NCBI GenBank assembly: GCA_003565055.1
Contig: PXDM01000194.1
Location: forward strand, 1 to 17,693
Direction of reading: 5' to 3'
DNA: 17,693 bases
From: Paracoccaceae bacterium
GTDB lineage: Bacteria > Pseudomonadota > Alphaproteobacteria > Rhodobacterales > Rhodobacteraceae
Below the pieces are notes generated by a model. It saw only the letters and a program-made list of their open reading frames with translations. It did not search any database and had not been told where the DNA came from. Position numbers and translations under genes: made by a program. Shown piece after piece: positions 7,036 to 13,646 of this stretch. Every line of letters starts with the position of its first letter. Position 1 is the first letter of the stretch.

Positions 7036-8535
7036 ATGCCGAATCGGATTCTCGTGGTTGATGACATGTCCCTGGGGCGTATTGTGCTGCGCGCCAAACT
7101 GTCTGCGGCCTGCTATGACAGTCTGCTGGCCGTTTCGGGGGCGGCGGCCCTGAAACTCGCGCGCGATTTCCGGCCCGATTTGGTGCTGATGGATTGCTCG
7201 CTGCCCGATATGTCGGGCCCCGAAGTCTGCAAGGCGCTGCGCGCTGACCCGCAAACCGCGCATATCCCCGTGGTGCTGTTCTCATCTGATACCGGGCGCG
7301 AGATGCGGCTGGAGGCGCTTGAGGCGGGGGCCGATGATGTGCTGCGCAAGCCGCTCGATGAATCCTATCTGTTGTCGCGGCTGCGCGCGCTCTTGCGCAA
7401 GAGCTGCACCGAGCGCGATTACCAGTCGCAGGGCAAGACCAGCCTGAGCCTCGATCTGGCGCATCAGCAGGTGGCGGCCAGCCCCGGCGCGCGCATCGCG
7501 CTGGTCAGCACCGACCCGGCCGGGCCCGGAATGACCTCGGAGCTGTCGCAAAAGCTCTATCACAAGATCGTCACGCTGCCCGAAATGCTGAACCCGCCGC
7601 AGCCCGAGGATCTGCCCGATGTGCTGCTGCTGGCGCCCGATGTGATCCAGATGCATGGTCTGCCGATCATTTCCGACCTGCGCTCGCGGGCGCTGACGCG
7701 GGACATTCCCATCGTGGCGCTGATGCCCGGCACGATGCGGTCGCAGCGCGGCATGGCGCTCGATCTGGGCGCGGAGGAAGTGCTGCAGGCCCCGTTCGAC
7801 AATCTGGAAACCGAATTGCGGCTGGCCTCGGTCGTCAAGCGCAAGCTCTGGGCCGATGCGATGCGTCAGGCGCTGAGCGCGGAGCTGGACCTTGCGACGC
7901 GCGATCCGCTGACGGCGCTGTTCAACCGTCGCCATGGCATGCTGCATCTGGGCCGGATGATGATCCCCGCCGCGGCGCAGGACCAGAAGCGCTTCGCGCT
8001 CCTGATGATCGACATCGACAACTTCAAGAGCATCAATGACAATTACGGCCATCTCGCGGGCGACCGCGTGCTGGTCGAAGTCGCGCAGCGCATGAATGAC
8101 GCGATCCGCGCCGATGACATGCTCGCGCGCTATGGCGGTGAGGAATTCCTGCTGACCTTGCCGGGCTTGTCAGCGAGGGCGGCACAGCAGATGGGCGAAC
8201 GCATCCGGCAGCGGATTGAAGCCAGGACCTTCAACGTCAAGGGCATTCCGGCACCGCTGCGCGTGACCGTGTCCATCGGGATCGCGACGCATGACCCGGA
8301 TGCCTCGATGTCGGGCAAGGACCATATGCTCCATATCGAAGCGCTGATTGATCAGGCTGATCAGGCGCTGCATATCGCCAAGGAGAGCGGACGCAATCGG
8401 GTGTCGATGGCGCTCAACGCGCAGACGGCTCCTGCGATCTGCCAGCGGCGCCATGATCACGCCAGCGCCGCTGTGTCAGCGCCTCTTCCAATGCGTCAGC
8501 ATAGGCGTGACGCGCCTCGGGTGACATCGCACTGA
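7036..8535 (+). CDS. pleD: PleD-type response regulator, diguanylate cyclase (REC-REC-GGDEF)
   Basis: Makes the second messenger cyclic di-GMP from two GTP when phosphorylated. Residues 1-120 are a complete receiver: acidic pocket D9/D10, phosphoacceptor D53 in LVLMDCSLPDMSG, and lysine K105 in LRKPLD. Residues 150-270 are a second receiver that has lost its phosphoacceptor (LLLAPDV) and switch lysine, as in Caulobacter PleD, where it is a dimer adaptor. Residues 285-458 are the cyclase with DPLTALFNRR, IDIDNFKSINDNYGH and the signature GGEEF at 367-371. The product-inhibition site R-x-x-D (R358-D361) lies five residues before it, so feedback control should be intact. The last 40 residues run antisense through the neighbouring gene and look like a read-through tail. 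No histidine kinase is adjacent. The symbol reflects architecture; a cell-cycle role is not shown. Confidence 0.92.
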   Translation: MPNRILVVDDMSLGRIVLRAKLSAACYDSLLAVSGAAALKLARDFRPDLVLMDCSLPDMSGPEVCKALRADPQTAHIPVVLFSSDTGREMRLEALEAGADDVLRKPLDESYLLSRLRALLRKSCTERDYQSQGKTSLSLDLAHQQVAASPGARIALVSTDPAGPGMTSELSQKLYHKIVTLPEMLNPPQPEDLPDVLLLAPDVIQMHGLPIISDLRSRALTRDIPIVALMPGTMRSQRGMALDLGAEEVLQAPFDNLETELRLASVVKRKLWADAMRQALSAELDLATRDPLTALFNRRHGMLHLGRMMIPAAAQDQKRFALLMIDIDNFKSINDNYGHLAGDRVLVEVAQRMNDAIRADDMLARYGGEEFLLTLPGLSARAAQQMGERIRQRIEARTFNVKGIPAPLRVTVSIGIATHDPDASMSGKDHMLHIEALIDQADQALHIAKESGRNRVSMALNAQTAPAICQRRHDHASAAVSAPLPMRQHRRDAPRVTSH

Positions 8536-8911
8536 CCTGCGCAATGAGTTGTTCATGCATCTGCGTGCTGATCTGCAACAGCCGGGTCTGCGCCTCGGTC
8601 AATGCGTCGGAAAACCGGGGCGCATCGAAGTCGTCGGCGCGCAGGCCGGCGATCATCTCGCGCTGCATGGACTGCGCGCCTGAGCGCAGCCGCGCATCGC
8701 GCCAGACCGCGCGGGTTTCACGGCGCAGATCGCGCCGGGCTTCCCCCGGCAGGGCGGCAATGGCGCTGCGCAGCACGGTCCCCGGCTCGCCCGCGCGGGT
8801 CGCGATCGCGCCGAGCATCGCGAGCCCGGCGAGGTTGAGCAGGACCGAGACCACAAGCGCGGCCTTCAGCCAGGGAAAGCGCCGTTTGGGCGGTGTCGCG
8901 TCAGTTGTCAT
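8414..8911 (-). CDS. Periplasmic heavy-metal-sensor family protein (CnrX/Metal_resist-like)
   Basis: This 165-residue protein has one N-terminal membrane anchor (about residues 15-37, LKAALVVSVLLNLAGLAMLGAI). A helical periplasmic domain follows, rich in Arg, Glu and Ala, with the ALPGEARRDLRRETRAVWRDAR pattern typical of the CnrX/ZraP/CpxP-like Metal_resist group. CnrX is the metal-binding sensor of an ECF-sigma system, and here the gene is the last of an operon with an ECF sigma factor and a small membrane protein, three bases after the latter's stop. Histidines and acidic residues are few and no cysteines are visible, so metal binding is not assured; it may sense something else. The C-terminal 40 residues overlap the end of pleD on the other strand by 122 bases. 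Confidence 0.75.
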   Translation of the reverse strand: MTTDATPPKRRFPWLKAALVVSVLLNLAGLAMLGAIATRAGEPGTVLRSAIAALPGEARRDLRRETRAVWRDARLRSGAQSMQREMIAGLRADDFDAPRFSDALTEAQTRLLQISTQMHEQLIAQVSAMSPEARHAYADALEEALTQRRWRDHGAAGRSQEPSAR

Positions 8912-8914
8912 CGG

Positions 8915-9304
8915 TCAAAATCCTGTCACCAAAGGGTCATCCAGCCCGATCAGGGGCAAGGCGACTGCGTCGAGATAGCTGAAGGCTTCGTGCATCCAGA
9001 GCGGCACATCCAGCGCGACAACGGGCAGCGGCATGACAATGCCGACCCAGAGCCCCGCCATGGCCGCCATCGCCCCGCCTGCCACAAACGACGCGGCCCA
9101 GCCGGAGATCCAGCCGCGCAACCGACCGGGGGGCGCGGGGCGCGCGCTGGCAACAGGCTCAGGCGCGGCGGCAGCGGCATCGTCCAGAATGCGCCCGCGC
9201 AGCGCAGGCGAGAGCCCCGGCGCGTCGGCCCGCGCGGCGTCGAAAAAGACCCCGAGCGGGTCGTCACCCATGTCTTGCGGTCGCTTGTCAGATGTCATCT
9301 TCAT
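8915..9304 (-). CDS. Small membrane protein in the anti-sigma position of an ECF sigma operon
   Basis: I do not recognise a named family with certainty. The 129-residue product has a soluble N-terminal part (about 1-62, DDPLGVFFDAARADAPGLSPALRGRILDDA, then an Ala/Pro-rich linker). A membrane helix lies at about 67-91 (ISGWAASFVAGGAMAAMAGLWVGIV) and a short C-terminal part ends in GLDDPLVTGF. That layout, and a start that overlaps the sigma-factor stop by 17 bases, fits a membrane anti-sigma factor that holds the sigma factor through its cytoplasmic N-terminus. Two starts are possible, at 9304 (AAGGA eleven bases upstream) and 9298. The open frame extends further upstream to 9391, but that part runs over the sigma gene. 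The anti-sigma function is inferred from position and topology only. Confidence 0.7.
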   Translation of the reverse strand: MKMTSDKRPQDMGDDPLGVFFDAARADAPGLSPALRGRILDDAAAAAPEPVASARPAPPGRLRGWISGWAASFVAGGAMAAMAGLWVGIVMPLPVVALDVPLWMHEAFSYLDAVALPLIGLDDPLVTGF

Positions 9305-9866
9305 ACCCCAATGCGTCCTTTTCGCCCGCCAGAATCGCGGCCAGTCGTCGTTTCCCGCGCGCAGTGAGGCTTTCCACGGCCTCCACGCCAACCATCATGA
9401 TCGCTGCGATCTCGGGGTTTGTCAGCCCTTCGAGATGACGCAGGATCACGGCCTCGCGCTGGCGTTCGGGCAGTTGCAGCAGCGCGGCCTCAAGCGCCTG
9501 CGCGCGCCGTGCCTGCATCATCTGCGCATCTGCCCCCTGCCCCGGATCGGGAAGATCCGGCAATTCGGGCACTGTGGCGCGGCGGCGGCGCAGCCGGTCG
9601 GTGCACAGATTGGCCGCGACCCGGAACACCCAGGTCGAGGGCTGCGCGAGCCCGCTCTGCCAGTCCGGCGCGATCCGCCAGAGCCGCAGCATCGCCTCTT
9701 GCACCACATCCTCAGCCTCGGCCCGGTCCCCGAGCATGCGCGCGGCATAGCGCAGCAGACGCGGGGCCAGCAGATCCGTCAGGACAACCGCCGCTGCCTG
9801 TTCGCCCGCTGCCACCCGCGCCAGCAACTGCGCCTGATCATGCTCCGGGTCCACTGTCTGCAACAC
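9288..9866 (-). CDS. ECF-type RNA polymerase sigma factor
   Basis: Directs RNA polymerase to stress or envelope genes when released from its anti-sigma factor. From a GTG at 9866 the protein is 192 residues, normal for the ECF group. Region 2 is seen at DRAEAEDVVQEAMLRLWR and STWVFRVAANLCTDRLRRRR. Region 4 is QLPERQREAVILRHLEGLTNPEIAAIMMVGVEAVESLTARGKRRL, with its helix-turn-helix. The open frame runs on to an ATG at 10154, but that extension is antisense-like translation of the EF-hand gene and an intercistronic hairpin, so it is discarded. AAGG precedes the GTG by eight bases, and an in-frame TTG follows directly at 9863 as an alternative. It sits between a secreted EF-hand protein gene and the membrane protein gene whose start it overlaps. 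Confidence 0.9.
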   Translation of the reverse strand: MLQTVDPEHDQAQLLARVAAGEQAAAVVLTDLLAPRLLRYAARMLGDRAEAEDVVQEAMLRLWRIAPDWQSGLAQPSTWVFRVAANLCTDRLRRRRATVPELPDLPDPGQGADAQMMQARRAQALEAALLQLPERQREAVILRHLEGLTNPEIAAIMMVGVEAVESLTARGKRRLAAILAGEKDALGYEDDI

Positions 9867-9887
9867 GGGCCTGCCCTTGTTCTGCCA

Positions 9888-9911
9888 CCGGGCGGGACGT
9901 GTCCCGCCCGG
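9888..9911 (-). other. Perfect intercistronic hairpin between EF-hand and sigma genes
   Basis: CCGGGCGGGAC (9888-9898) and GTCCCGCCCGG (9901-9911) are perfect inverted repeats separated by two bases. As RNA this is a very stable 10-bp stem with a four-base loop. It lies ten bases after the EF-hand stop and about 22 bases before the sigma start. With no T-run it is more likely an mRNA 3'-end stabiliser or partial terminator, which would leave less sigma than EF-hand message. Confidence 0.6.
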
Positions 9912-9921
9912 CCATCGCGCC

Positions 9922-10368
9922 TCAGCGCTGGCGAGTCTGGCCGCGTTGCTTGCGGCCTTCCCTACGCTCCATACGCTCGGAGAGGCGCGCAGTGAATGCC
10001 TCATATTCCTCCGCCGAGATTTCCCCGTCGGAATTGGTGTCAATCCGCGCGAAAAGCCGCGCCTGCATTTCGTCGCGGCGCTCGGTACGCTGGTCGGCGG
10101 CATATCCGTCCAGCCCGGCGCGCAGGGCCGCTTCATCGAGCCGGCCTTCGGCATCGGCTTCGAGCATGATCCGTGCGATCAGCGCGTCCCGGCGCGGCGC
10201 ACCCAGCGCATCGCGGAATTCCTCCAGGCTCACGGCACCGCTGCCGCTTTGGTCAAGCGTGCCGAAATCGGGCAGCATGGCGCGCCCCTGCCCGGAGCCG
10301 CGCGTATCGGCCAGAGCGGGCAGCGCGAGGAGCATCCCTGCGGCCATCACGGTCAAACCTGTTTTCAT
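9922..10368 (-). CDS. Secreted EF-hand domain protein
   Basis: This 148-residue protein has a cleavable signal peptide (MKTGLTVMAAGMLLALPALA, cut predicted after residue 20), so it acts in the periplasm or outside. Two loops match the calcium-binding EF-hand: D39-x-S41-x-S43-G-x-V-S47-x-x-E50, and D110-x-N112-x-D114-G-x-I-S118-x-x-E121. A middle repeat around residues 70-81 (ADAEGRLDEAA) lacks the final glutamate and is probably degenerate. The C-terminus is highly basic (RREGRKQRGQTRQR). The frame is open up to 10503, but the signal peptide and AAGGAG eleven to twelve bases before the ATG at 10368 set the start. It is the first gene of the leftward sigma-factor operon, suggesting a calcium or metal-linked envelope role (inference). 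Confidence 0.85.
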   Translation of the reverse strand: MKTGLTVMAAGMLLALPALADTRGSGQGRAMLPDFGTLDQSGSGAVSLEEFRDALGAPRRDALIARIMLEADAEGRLDEAALRAGLDGYAADQRTERRDEMQARLFARIDTNSDGEISAEEYEAFTARLSERMERREGRKQRGQTRQR

Positions 10369-10391
10369 CACGTCGTCATCTCCTTGTCTCA

Positions 10392-10409
10392 GGGGGCTCA
10401 TCTGCCCCC
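10392..10409 (-). other. Short hairpin in the EF-hand gene leader
   Basis: GGGGGC (10392-10397) and GCCCCC (10404-10409) form a perfect six-pair stem over a six-base loop, about 24 bases before the EF-hand start codon and just upstream of its Shine-Dalgarno sequence. It could affect translation or simply be leader structure. Confidence 0.35.
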
Positions 10410-10448
10410 GATACCTGCTCAAACGCCCGCCCTGCCCGGTTCCGTCGC

Positions 10449-10482
10449 AAAAAACGCCGCGTCTTGCGGCACGATGCCGCAA
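10449..10482 (-). promoter_or_regulatory. Overlapping alternative hairpins with T-run, possible attenuator upstream of the EF-hand operon
   Basis: Read leftward, TTGCGGCA and TGCCGCAA (10482-10475 and 10471-10464) form a perfect eight-pair stem with a three-base loop. Its second arm also supplies GCCGC (10470-10466), which can instead pair with GCGGC (10460-10456). That second hairpin is followed by six T residues (10454-10449), the form of a weak intrinsic terminator. The two folds cannot coexist. Alternatively the 19-bp palindrome is a protein operator shared with the divergent DUF983 gene. Confidence 0.4.
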
Positions 10483-10552
10483 ATCCGAACTCTGGGATGT
10501 CAATTATCGGGCGGCTCCGATATGGAGGGCAGATATTGAAGGAACACCGCCC

Positions 10553-10948
10553 ATGAGCCTCACGGAAACGCAGAATGTCGATGATCGCCCGCTTTCGCCC
10601 GCGATCTGGCGGGGGTTGCGCTGCAAATGTCCCGCTTGCGGGCAGGGTGCGATGCTGCACCGCTATCTCAAGGTCCGTGACGCCTGCCCCAGTTGCGGCG
10701 AGGATCTGAGCCATCAGCGCGCCGATGATGGCCCGGCCTATCTAACGATGCTCGTGACGCTCAAGGTCGTCACGCCGCTGATGGTGGCGGCCATGTTCGC
10801 CTGGGAGATGCATCCGGCCTTGCTCTTCACGCTCTTTGCGAGCTTTCTGGTGGCGCTTTCGCTCTTTCTTCTGCCCCGGTTCAAGGGCATGATCGTGGCG
10901 TTTCAATGGTCACGGCGCATGCACGGGTTTGATGACAGACAGCACTGA
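10553..10948 (+). CDS. DUF983 family zinc-ribbon membrane protein
   Basis: The 131-residue product starts with a cytoplasmic zinc-ribbon-like region holding CxC-x2-C (C24, C26, C29) and a second knuckle C45-x2-C48 (DACPSCGEDLSH). Two membrane helices follow, about 60-80 and 84-105 (LTMLVTLKVVTPLMVAAMFAW; LLFTLFASFLVALSLFLLP). This is the DUF983 arrangement; the family's function is unknown. The open frame extends far upstream to 9419, but AAGGA nine bases before the ATG at 10553 and the family N-terminus fix this start. It is divergent from the EF-hand gene, and its end overlaps the NUDIX gene start by 17 bases, so the two are likely co-transcribed. Confidence 0.88.
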   Translation: MSLTETQNVDDRPLSPAIWRGLRCKCPACGQGAMLHRYLKVRDACPSCGEDLSHQRADDGPAYLTMLVTLKVVTPLMVAAMFAWEMHPALLFTLFASFLVALSLFLLPRFKGMIVAFQWSRRMHGFDDRQH

Positions 10949-11606
10949 CAAGACTGCCATTCGCGACGCGGCCACGATCCTGTTGATCCGTGGCACCGGC
11001 GAGGCTGCGCAGGTTCTGATGGGCCAGCGCGGGGCGAAAGCGGCCTTCATGCCCGATAAATTCGTCTTTCCCGGTGGTGCGGTCGATGCGCAGGACAGCG
11101 CAGTGCCGCTTGCGCGCCCGGTGGCGCCGGGCTGTCTCGCGCGGCTTGGGGCGGGTCATGCGCAGCCGCATGCGCTGGCCGTTGCGGCGATCCGCGAGTT
11201 GTGGGAGGAGACCGGCCTCGCGCTGGGCCAGCCCGGTGACTGGCGCGATCCGCCGCCTGATTGGCAGGATTTCGCGGCGCGCGGGCTTTTGCCCGATGCC
11301 CATGGGATGCGCTATGTGTTCCGCGCGATCACCCCGCCGGGCCGCCCCCGCCGCTTTGACGCGCGTTTCTTTCTCGCGCAGGCTGAGGCGGTGCAGGGCG
11401 ATCTGGATGATTTCTCCGGTGCCTGTGACGAGCTGAGCCATCTGCAATGGGTGACGCTGCGCGAAGCGCGCAAGCTCAACCTGCCCTTCATCACGGAAAT
11501 CGTGCTGTCGGAGGCACAAGCCTGGGTCGAGGGCGAGGAGATGGAACCTTCGGTTCCGTTTTTCGACAATTCCACCGACAGATCCTGCTTTCGCCGCATC
11601 GCCTGA
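10932..11606 (+). CDS. NUDIX hydrolase
   Basis: Hydrolyses a nucleoside diphosphate linked to another group; the true substrate is unknown. In the 224-residue product the fold starts at AATILLIRG, the region before the box reads DKFVFPGGAVD, and the catalytic helix is AAIRELWEETGL with R88, E89, E92 and E93. Between the GG and the helix there are about 35 residues instead of the usual dozen, as in NUDT19-like members, some of which cleave coenzyme A derivatives; that comparison is an inference from spacing only. A TTG lies directly before the ATG at 10932. The start overlaps the DUF983 gene end by 17 bases and has no strong Shine-Dalgarno sequence, suggesting coupled translation. Confidence 0.88.
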   Translation: MTDSTDKTAIRDAATILLIRGTGEAAQVLMGQRGAKAAFMPDKFVFPGGAVDAQDSAVPLARPVAPGCLARLGAGHAQPHALAVAAIRELWEETGLALGQPGDWRDPPPDWQDFAARGLLPDAHGMRYVFRAITPPGRPRRFDARFFLAQAEAVQGDLDDFSGACDELSHLQWVTLREARKLNLPFITEIVLSEAQAWVEGEEMEPSVPFFDNSTDRSCFRRIA

Positions 11607-11681
11607 GCGCAGATCACAATGGGGTGACAGCTTTGGCCGCGCGTGTTAACCTTCGCGCAATCTGTGCAAGGGAGTGTCGTG

Positions 11682-12119
11682 ATGAGCCTGTTCAATAGTC
11701 TGACCAATGCTGTGCTCAAGGGGGCTGGCAAGAATGCCGGGCTCGCCGGGTTGGTGATGCAAAACCCCAAACTGATGCAAGGGCTGATGGGGCTCATGTC
11801 CAAGGACAGCCAGATCGGCGGTTTGCCGGGGCTGGTGGCGCAGTTCAATTCGGCCGGGCTTGGTGATGTGATGGGCAGTTGGCTCGGTCAGGGCGCAAAC
11901 AAGCCCATTTCCGCGCCGCAGGTCGAACAGGCGCTGGGCGGCAACATCATCAACCAGCTCGCCAGTCAGGCGAATATGGCCCCGGCGGAGACCTCGAATG
12001 CGCTGGCGCAGGTGCTGCCTGCGATGGTGGACAAGCTCTCGCCCAAGGGTGGCGCGGGCGCGATGGATATGGGCAGCGTGCAGTCCATGCTGGGCGGTTT
12101 ACTGAAGGGCAAGCTCTGA
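11682..12119 (+). CDS. YidB family protein (DUF937)
   Basis: The 145-residue protein matches the YidB/DUF937 pattern: N-terminal hydrophobic and glycine-rich helix region (MSLFNSLTNAVLKGAGKNAGLAGLV), GLPGLVAQFNSAGLGDVMGSWLGQGANKPISAPQVEQALG, then LASQANMAPAETSNALAQVLPAMVDKLSP. YidB proteins are widespread with no settled biochemical function. The frame is open from 11643, but AAGGGAG seven bases before the ATG at 11682 marks the start. A 75-base gap separates it from the NUDIX gene, so it may have its own promoter. Confidence 0.88.
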   Translation: MSLFNSLTNAVLKGAGKNAGLAGLVMQNPKLMQGLMGLMSKDSQIGGLPGLVAQFNSAGLGDVMGSWLGQGANKPISAPQVEQALGGNIINQLASQANMAPAETSNALAQVLPAMVDKLSPKGGAGAMDMGSVQSMLGGLLKGKL

Positions 12120-12200
12120 GCGTCGCGCGGTCATTTCCGGTTTTCAGGCCCGGCTGATTGTCCTATGGTTTGCCTGCAGCAGCAGTTCGGGGCCGCAGGC

Positions 12201-12611
12201 GTGAGCAAATCCATACTTGACCGACTGGAATCGCAGGGGCTGCGCATGACCGATCAGCGCCGCACCATCGCGCAGGTCATCGAGGCGGCGGATGGTCATC
12301 CCGATGTCGAGGAATTGCACGCTCGCGCCAGCGCCATTGACGGGCGGATCTCGCTCGCGACGGTCTACCGCACGGTCAAGCTGCTGGAGGAAACCGGGAT
12401 TCTGGAGCGGCTGGAATTCGGCGATGGACGGGCGCGGTTTGAAGACAGCCAGCGCGACCATCATGACCACCTGATCGACATGGATACAGGCGAAGTCATC
12501 GAATTCTGCGACCCGGAGATCGAGGCCCTGCAGGAAAAGATCGCCCGGCGGCTGGGATATCGGCTCGAAGGGCACCGGCTGGAGCTGATGGGGCGCAAGC
12601 TCAAATCCTGA
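12201..12611 (+). CDS. Fur-family metal-responsive regulator (alphaproteobacterial Fur/Mur type)
   Basis: This is a dimeric metal-dependent repressor controlling iron or manganese genes. From a GTG at 12201 it has 136 residues. The winged helix (about 10-80) includes MTDQRRTIAQVI, DVEELHARA and ISLATVYRTVKLLEETGILER. The dimerisation domain has the metal-site words H33, HHDH (87-90), and H125 in RLEGHRLEL. There is only one cysteine (C103), so the structural CxxC zinc site of classical Fur is missing. That matches the alphaproteobacterial Mur branch, which answers to manganese as well as iron, so the gene could be called fur or mur. An in-frame ATG at 12165 would add twelve unlikely residues. 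It converges on the ABC transporter ATPase gene, 21 bases apart. Confidence 0.9.
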   Translation: MSKSILDRLESQGLRMTDQRRTIAQVIEAADGHPDVEELHARASAIDGRISLATVYRTVKLLEETGILERLEFGDGRARFEDSQRDHHDHLIDMDTGEVIEFCDPEIEALQEKIARRLGYRLEGHRLELMGRKLKS

Positions 12612-12632
12612 GCGGGCGTGACGCGCCAGCCG

Positions 12633-13646
12633 TCAGGCGTGGATCGCCCGGATCGCGGATTTCAGGTCCACCCCGCCGATCACGCGCCCCGTATCATCCT
12701 TCACCGCGACGCGCTGCTGGGGCGCATCCGAGAGATGGATCAGCGCATCTTCGAGCAGGGTATCGTCAGGCAGGACCGGGCCGTCGGGGGCGGCACCTTC
12801 GACAAGCGCGCCGAGACGGATGACCCGTCCGCGATTGATATCCTTGATGAAATCGCGAATATAAGCATCGGCCGGTTTGAGCACGATATCCTGTGCGCTG
12901 CCCTGCTGGATCACGGCCCCGTCGCGCAGGATCGCGATATTGTCGCCAAGGCGCAGCGCTTCATCCAGATCATGCGTGATGAAGACGATGGTCTTGTGCA
13001 GTTCTTTCTGCAACTCCAGCAAGATGCCCTGCATCTCCGTGCGGATCAGCGGATCGAGCGCGGAGAAGGCTTCGTCCATCAAGAGGATATCGGCATCGGT
13101 GGCCAGCGCGCGGGCGAGCCCGACGCGTTGCTGCATGCCGCCGGAAAGCTGCGCGGGATAGTGGTTCTCATAGCCCTCAAGCCCCACGCGGGCGATCCAC
13201 TCGCGCGCGCGGCGCTCGGCCTCCTGCGTGGATTTGCCCTGCACCTGCACACCGTAAGCCACGTTCTGCAGCACCTTGCGATGCGGCAGCAGGCCGAATT
13301 TCTGAAACACCATCGAGGTGTTGAAACGGCGCAGGTCGCGCAGCCTTGTGTCGGACATGCGCAGCACATCCTCGCCGTCGATCAGGATTTCGCCTGCGGT
13401 CGGGTCGATCAGGCGGTTGATATGGCGGATCAGCGTCGATTTGCCCGACCCCGACAGCCCCATGATGACCTGCAGCCCATGCGGGGGAATGTCGAGGCTG
13501 ACATCATTGATCCCCAGCACATGATTGGTCTGCGCCAGAAGATCGTCCTTCGACAGCCCCGCGCGCACCTGATCGAGCACTTTTTCCGGGCGCGCGCCGA
13601 AAATCTTGTAGAGATTGCGGATCGAGATCTTGGCCGCGCTGCTCAT
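12633..13646 (-). CDS. Quaternary amine/betaine-type ABC transporter, ATP-binding protein (ProV/ChoV-like)
   Basis: Powers import of a betaine, choline or similar osmolyte. At 337 residues it has the ProV-type N-terminal extension (NLYKIFGARPEKVLDQVRAG), Walker A GLSGSGKST (63-71), Q-loop near Q115, signature LSGGMQQR starting at 167, Walker B ILLMDE ending at E192, and H-loop H225. The C-terminus has a CBS-like tail (QQRVAVKDDTGRVIGGVDL). The start ATG at 13646 overlaps the permease stop (ATGA). The frame remains open far upstream to 14435, but that part is a shadow of the permease gene. It is the third gene of a binding protein-permease-ATPase operon. Confidence 0.93.
   Translation of the reverse strand: MSSAAKISIRNLYKIFGARPEKVLDQVRAGLSKDDLLAQTNHVLGINDVSLDIPPHGLQVIMGLSGSGKSTLIRHINRLIDPTAGEILIDGEDVLRMSDTRLRDLRRFNTSMVFQKFGLLPHRKVLQNVAYGVQVQGKSTQEAERRAREWIARVGLEGYENHYPAQLSGGMQQRVGLARALATDADILLMDEAFSALDPLIRTEMQGILLELQKELHKTIVFITHDLDEALRLGDNIAILRDGAVIQQGSAQDIVLKPADAYIRDFIKDINRGRVIRLGALVEGAAPDGPVLPDDTLLEDALIHLSDAPQQRVAVKDDTGRVIGGVDLKSAIRAIHA

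Noticed and set aside
12619..12635. TGACG/CGTCA small inverted repeat between fur-type and ATPase genes as terminator
   Set aside because: Only five pairs, overlaps the ATPase stop codon and has no T-run; too weak to list as a feature.
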